Shown piece after piece: positions 62,782-64,000 of a DNA stretch of 64,000 nt. How positions within the stretch are numbered: position 1 is the stretch's first letter; every line of letters starts with the position of its first letter. The DNA lies in contig NZ_JTJC03000004.1 of the NCBI RefSeq assembly GCF_000817735.3, positions 434,001 to 498,000 of the forward strand. The letters run 5' to 3'. The notes beneath the pieces were generated by a model. The model was not told the origin of the DNA and did not search any database. It saw only the letters and a list, made by a program, of their open reading frames with translations. The position numbers were made by a program, and so were the translations under genes. Origin of the DNA: Scytonema millei VB511283 (GTDB taxonomy: Bacteria > Cyanobacteriota > Cyanobacteriia > Cyanobacteriales > Chroococcidiopsidaceae).

Positions 62782-63441
62782 GGCGCTAGGTTTCTTTATC
62801 AGTAGTAAGCAGCTGTGTGGAAATAAAAGAGTAACACTTATTTCACTACCAAGCCCTCTGCTGATGAGACAAGCTTTTTCTGTTACATATCCAGACAGCA
62901 GAAGGCTATAGTGTTACACGAGTTGGACAACATCTAGTTGTTTGCAGAAATTTAATTTTGTAGCTGTCTCTAGGGGTAGAGCAGCTTTACTACCCTCCAA
63001 TCGGTCATTGGATCGCTTAAGATTAACATTCTACACTATTAACAATTGTAACATTTCTGAGAGCAAACTGCCACTACCTGCACTTTCTGTCTCAGCCTAA
63101 GAGCTGATTTAGATTTGTGACTTGCCCTCACAGGGCGCGCGCACTCCAAAGTTAAACTGTTTCACGCACACAAAAGTTGCATTTTTTAGTCAAAGTTAAC
63201 TAGTAATTTGACTAAAAAATGCATCAGAGAAGACAAAAAACAGTAAATGTTTTAATGTTTTGCGTTTTGAGTGACTTATGTTGAAGTATGTTAGGGGGCA
63301 GGGAGCAGGGGAAAGAGAGCTGAGGGAGCGCAAGGTTGCTGAGGGAGAAAGAAATTTAAAATCTCCACACCCTACACCCCACACCCTACACCCCACATCC
63401 CACACCCTCGCTCCTCGCTCCTCGCTCCTCACTCCTCGCTC
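62782..63441. other. 660-bp gap between sigma factor and Dps-like genes
   Basis: 62782-63170: sigma factor leader and promoter, low complexity, no ORF. 63178-63223: a perfect 17-bp inverted repeat (see separate entry). 63290-63440: heptamer repeats (GGGAGCA, CCCTACA/CCCACA, CGCTCCT). Confidence 0.65.
63178..63223. repeat. Perfect 17-bp inverted repeat with 12-nt centre
   Basis: TGCATTTTTTAGTCAAA and its exact reverse complement, separated by 12 nt (63195-63206). AT-rich, so it is weak as a terminator, but on either strand the arms pair fully. Possible operator, MITE end pair or terminator. Confidence 0.8.
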
Positions 63442-63993
63442 CTACCTAGAGCCGTTCCCCATGAAACCTAGCGTTAGGCTGTCGTGGGCGAGGAAATGCC
63501 CTAAGTGGTATGCTCTTTCTTCGGTTTCAAGTAGGATTTTCTCGTACAGGTAACGGGTAGCGCGATCGCCTAAACTTTCTGCTTGAGCGGCTTGACGACG
63601 GATCAACCCAATAATTGCCTGTTCTGCCGCTAGGTCGTGTTCTACCATTTGACGGCAAGCAAAAACACCGTCTGGTTCTGGCTCGAAGCAGCACATTTGA
63701 GCGAGTTGGCTAAAAGTAGCTACGGGTACGCCACCCAGTCCATCTAAACGTTCGCCAACATCGTGAACGTGTCCCTGGACTTCTTCATAGCTTTCGCTGA
63801 AATACTGGTGCAGCATATAGAATTCTGCACCCTCAACAACAAAATGATGTTTTTGGTATTGCAGGTACAAACCCTGAAAGCTAGCAAGAGCAATATTTAA
63901 TCCTTCGCAAACAGGAGTGGTGACACTGCGATCGAGCAGAATAGGGTTGTCATATACCTGACCGAAGTTCCGTAGAATTGTTGCCTCAGACAT
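63442..63993 (-). CDS. Dps family ferritin-like protein
   Basis: 183 residues. Dps four-helix bundle with the ferroxidase segment [20 protein letters not shown] and [20 protein letters not shown] (His, Asp, Glu ligands between subunits). Protects DNA by sequestering iron and consuming H2O2. One of several Dps types typical of filamentous cyanobacteria. ATG 63993; 7 bp from the right edge, so its promoter is outside. Confidence 0.9.
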   Translation of the reverse strand: MSEATILRNFGQVYDNPILLDRSVTTPVCEGLNIALASFQGLYLQYQKHHFVVEGAEFYMLHQYFSESYEEVQGHVHDVGERLDGLGGVPVATFSQLAQMCCFEPEPDGVFACRQMVEHDLAAEQAIIGLIRRQAAQAESLGDRATRYLYEKILLETEERAYHLGHFLAHDSLTLGFMGNGSR

Positions 63994-64000
63994 GGTTCTC

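Noticed and set aside
1-64000. tRNA or rRNA genes
   Set aside because: No T-loop or rRNA signature recognised by eye in the gaps; a covariance-model search would be decisive.

Overview
The window reads as a chromosomal segment of a filamentous or Chroococcidiopsis-like cyanobacterium. The octamer GCGATCGC (HIP1) is scattered through genes and gaps. Markers restricted to or typical of cyanobacteria are present: sasA, ycf34, cphA/cphB, DUF4327, DUF760, group 2 sigma factors and an SLH lipoprotein. Heptameric tandem repeats of the (CAGTTAT)n, (GGTTGAC)n and (ACTCCCG)n kind fill many gaps. No rRNA or tRNA gene was recognised.

Layout. 1-3404: 5' part of a giant polytopic membrane protein that runs off the left edge. 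3.4-16 kb: an accessory region with a DUF99 pseudogene, two tyrosine recombinases, three Uma2 nucleases, a caspase/FGE-sulfatase operon, VapBC, MazEF and a CopG-like/PIN toxin pair, a GNAT acetyltransferase and an Fe(II)/2OG oxygenase. 16.2-25.3 kb: cobK, a nucleotidyltransferase/phosphomutase-like protein, ssb, a double ABC ATPase and a two-component pair. 25.3-31.4 kb: quinol NO reductase (norB), a MNT/HEPN pair and priA. 32-35.6 kb: sigma factor, GNAT, Ser/Thr kinase and tatA. 35.8-39.6 kb: cyanophycin synthetase and cyanophycinase. 39.8-43 kb: trmD, cca, ycf34 and tsaB. 43-47.2 kb: a phosphorelay of two histidine kinases and an Rcp1-type regulator. 47.4-51.6 kb: a peptide-type permease and the sulfate importer sbpA-cysT-cysW (no cysA in view). 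52-56.2 kb: DUF4327, a GH3 enzyme and a complete IS605-type element (tnpA/tnpB). 56.3-64 kb: pentapeptide protein, redoxin, SLH lipoprotein, sasA, Nudix, DUF760, sigma factor and a Dps-like protein.

Most notable signals. (1) A 9-bp word ATACCYAAA occurs in nine pairs, each pair with exactly 20 bp between unit starts. Five pairs lie in tandem directly upstream of, and one touches, the start of an arm-domain tyrosine recombinase (3907-4220). Four more, all in one orientation, cut 13.6-15.9 kb into three gene-sized segments carrying GNAT, toxin-antitoxin and oxygenase cargo. This looks like an integron-like cassette system with a non-attC site, although an operator role is not excluded. (2) The caspase-FGE protein ends in a sequence with the codon pattern of a diversity-generating-retroelement variable region, but no reverse transcriptase is in the window. 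(3) A histidine kinase has an ETR1-like membrane domain in which Asn replaces the ethylene-binding Asp. (4) Repeat DNA has been domesticated in frame inside priA, cobK, trmD, a GNAT gene, a GH3 gene and the giant membrane protein.
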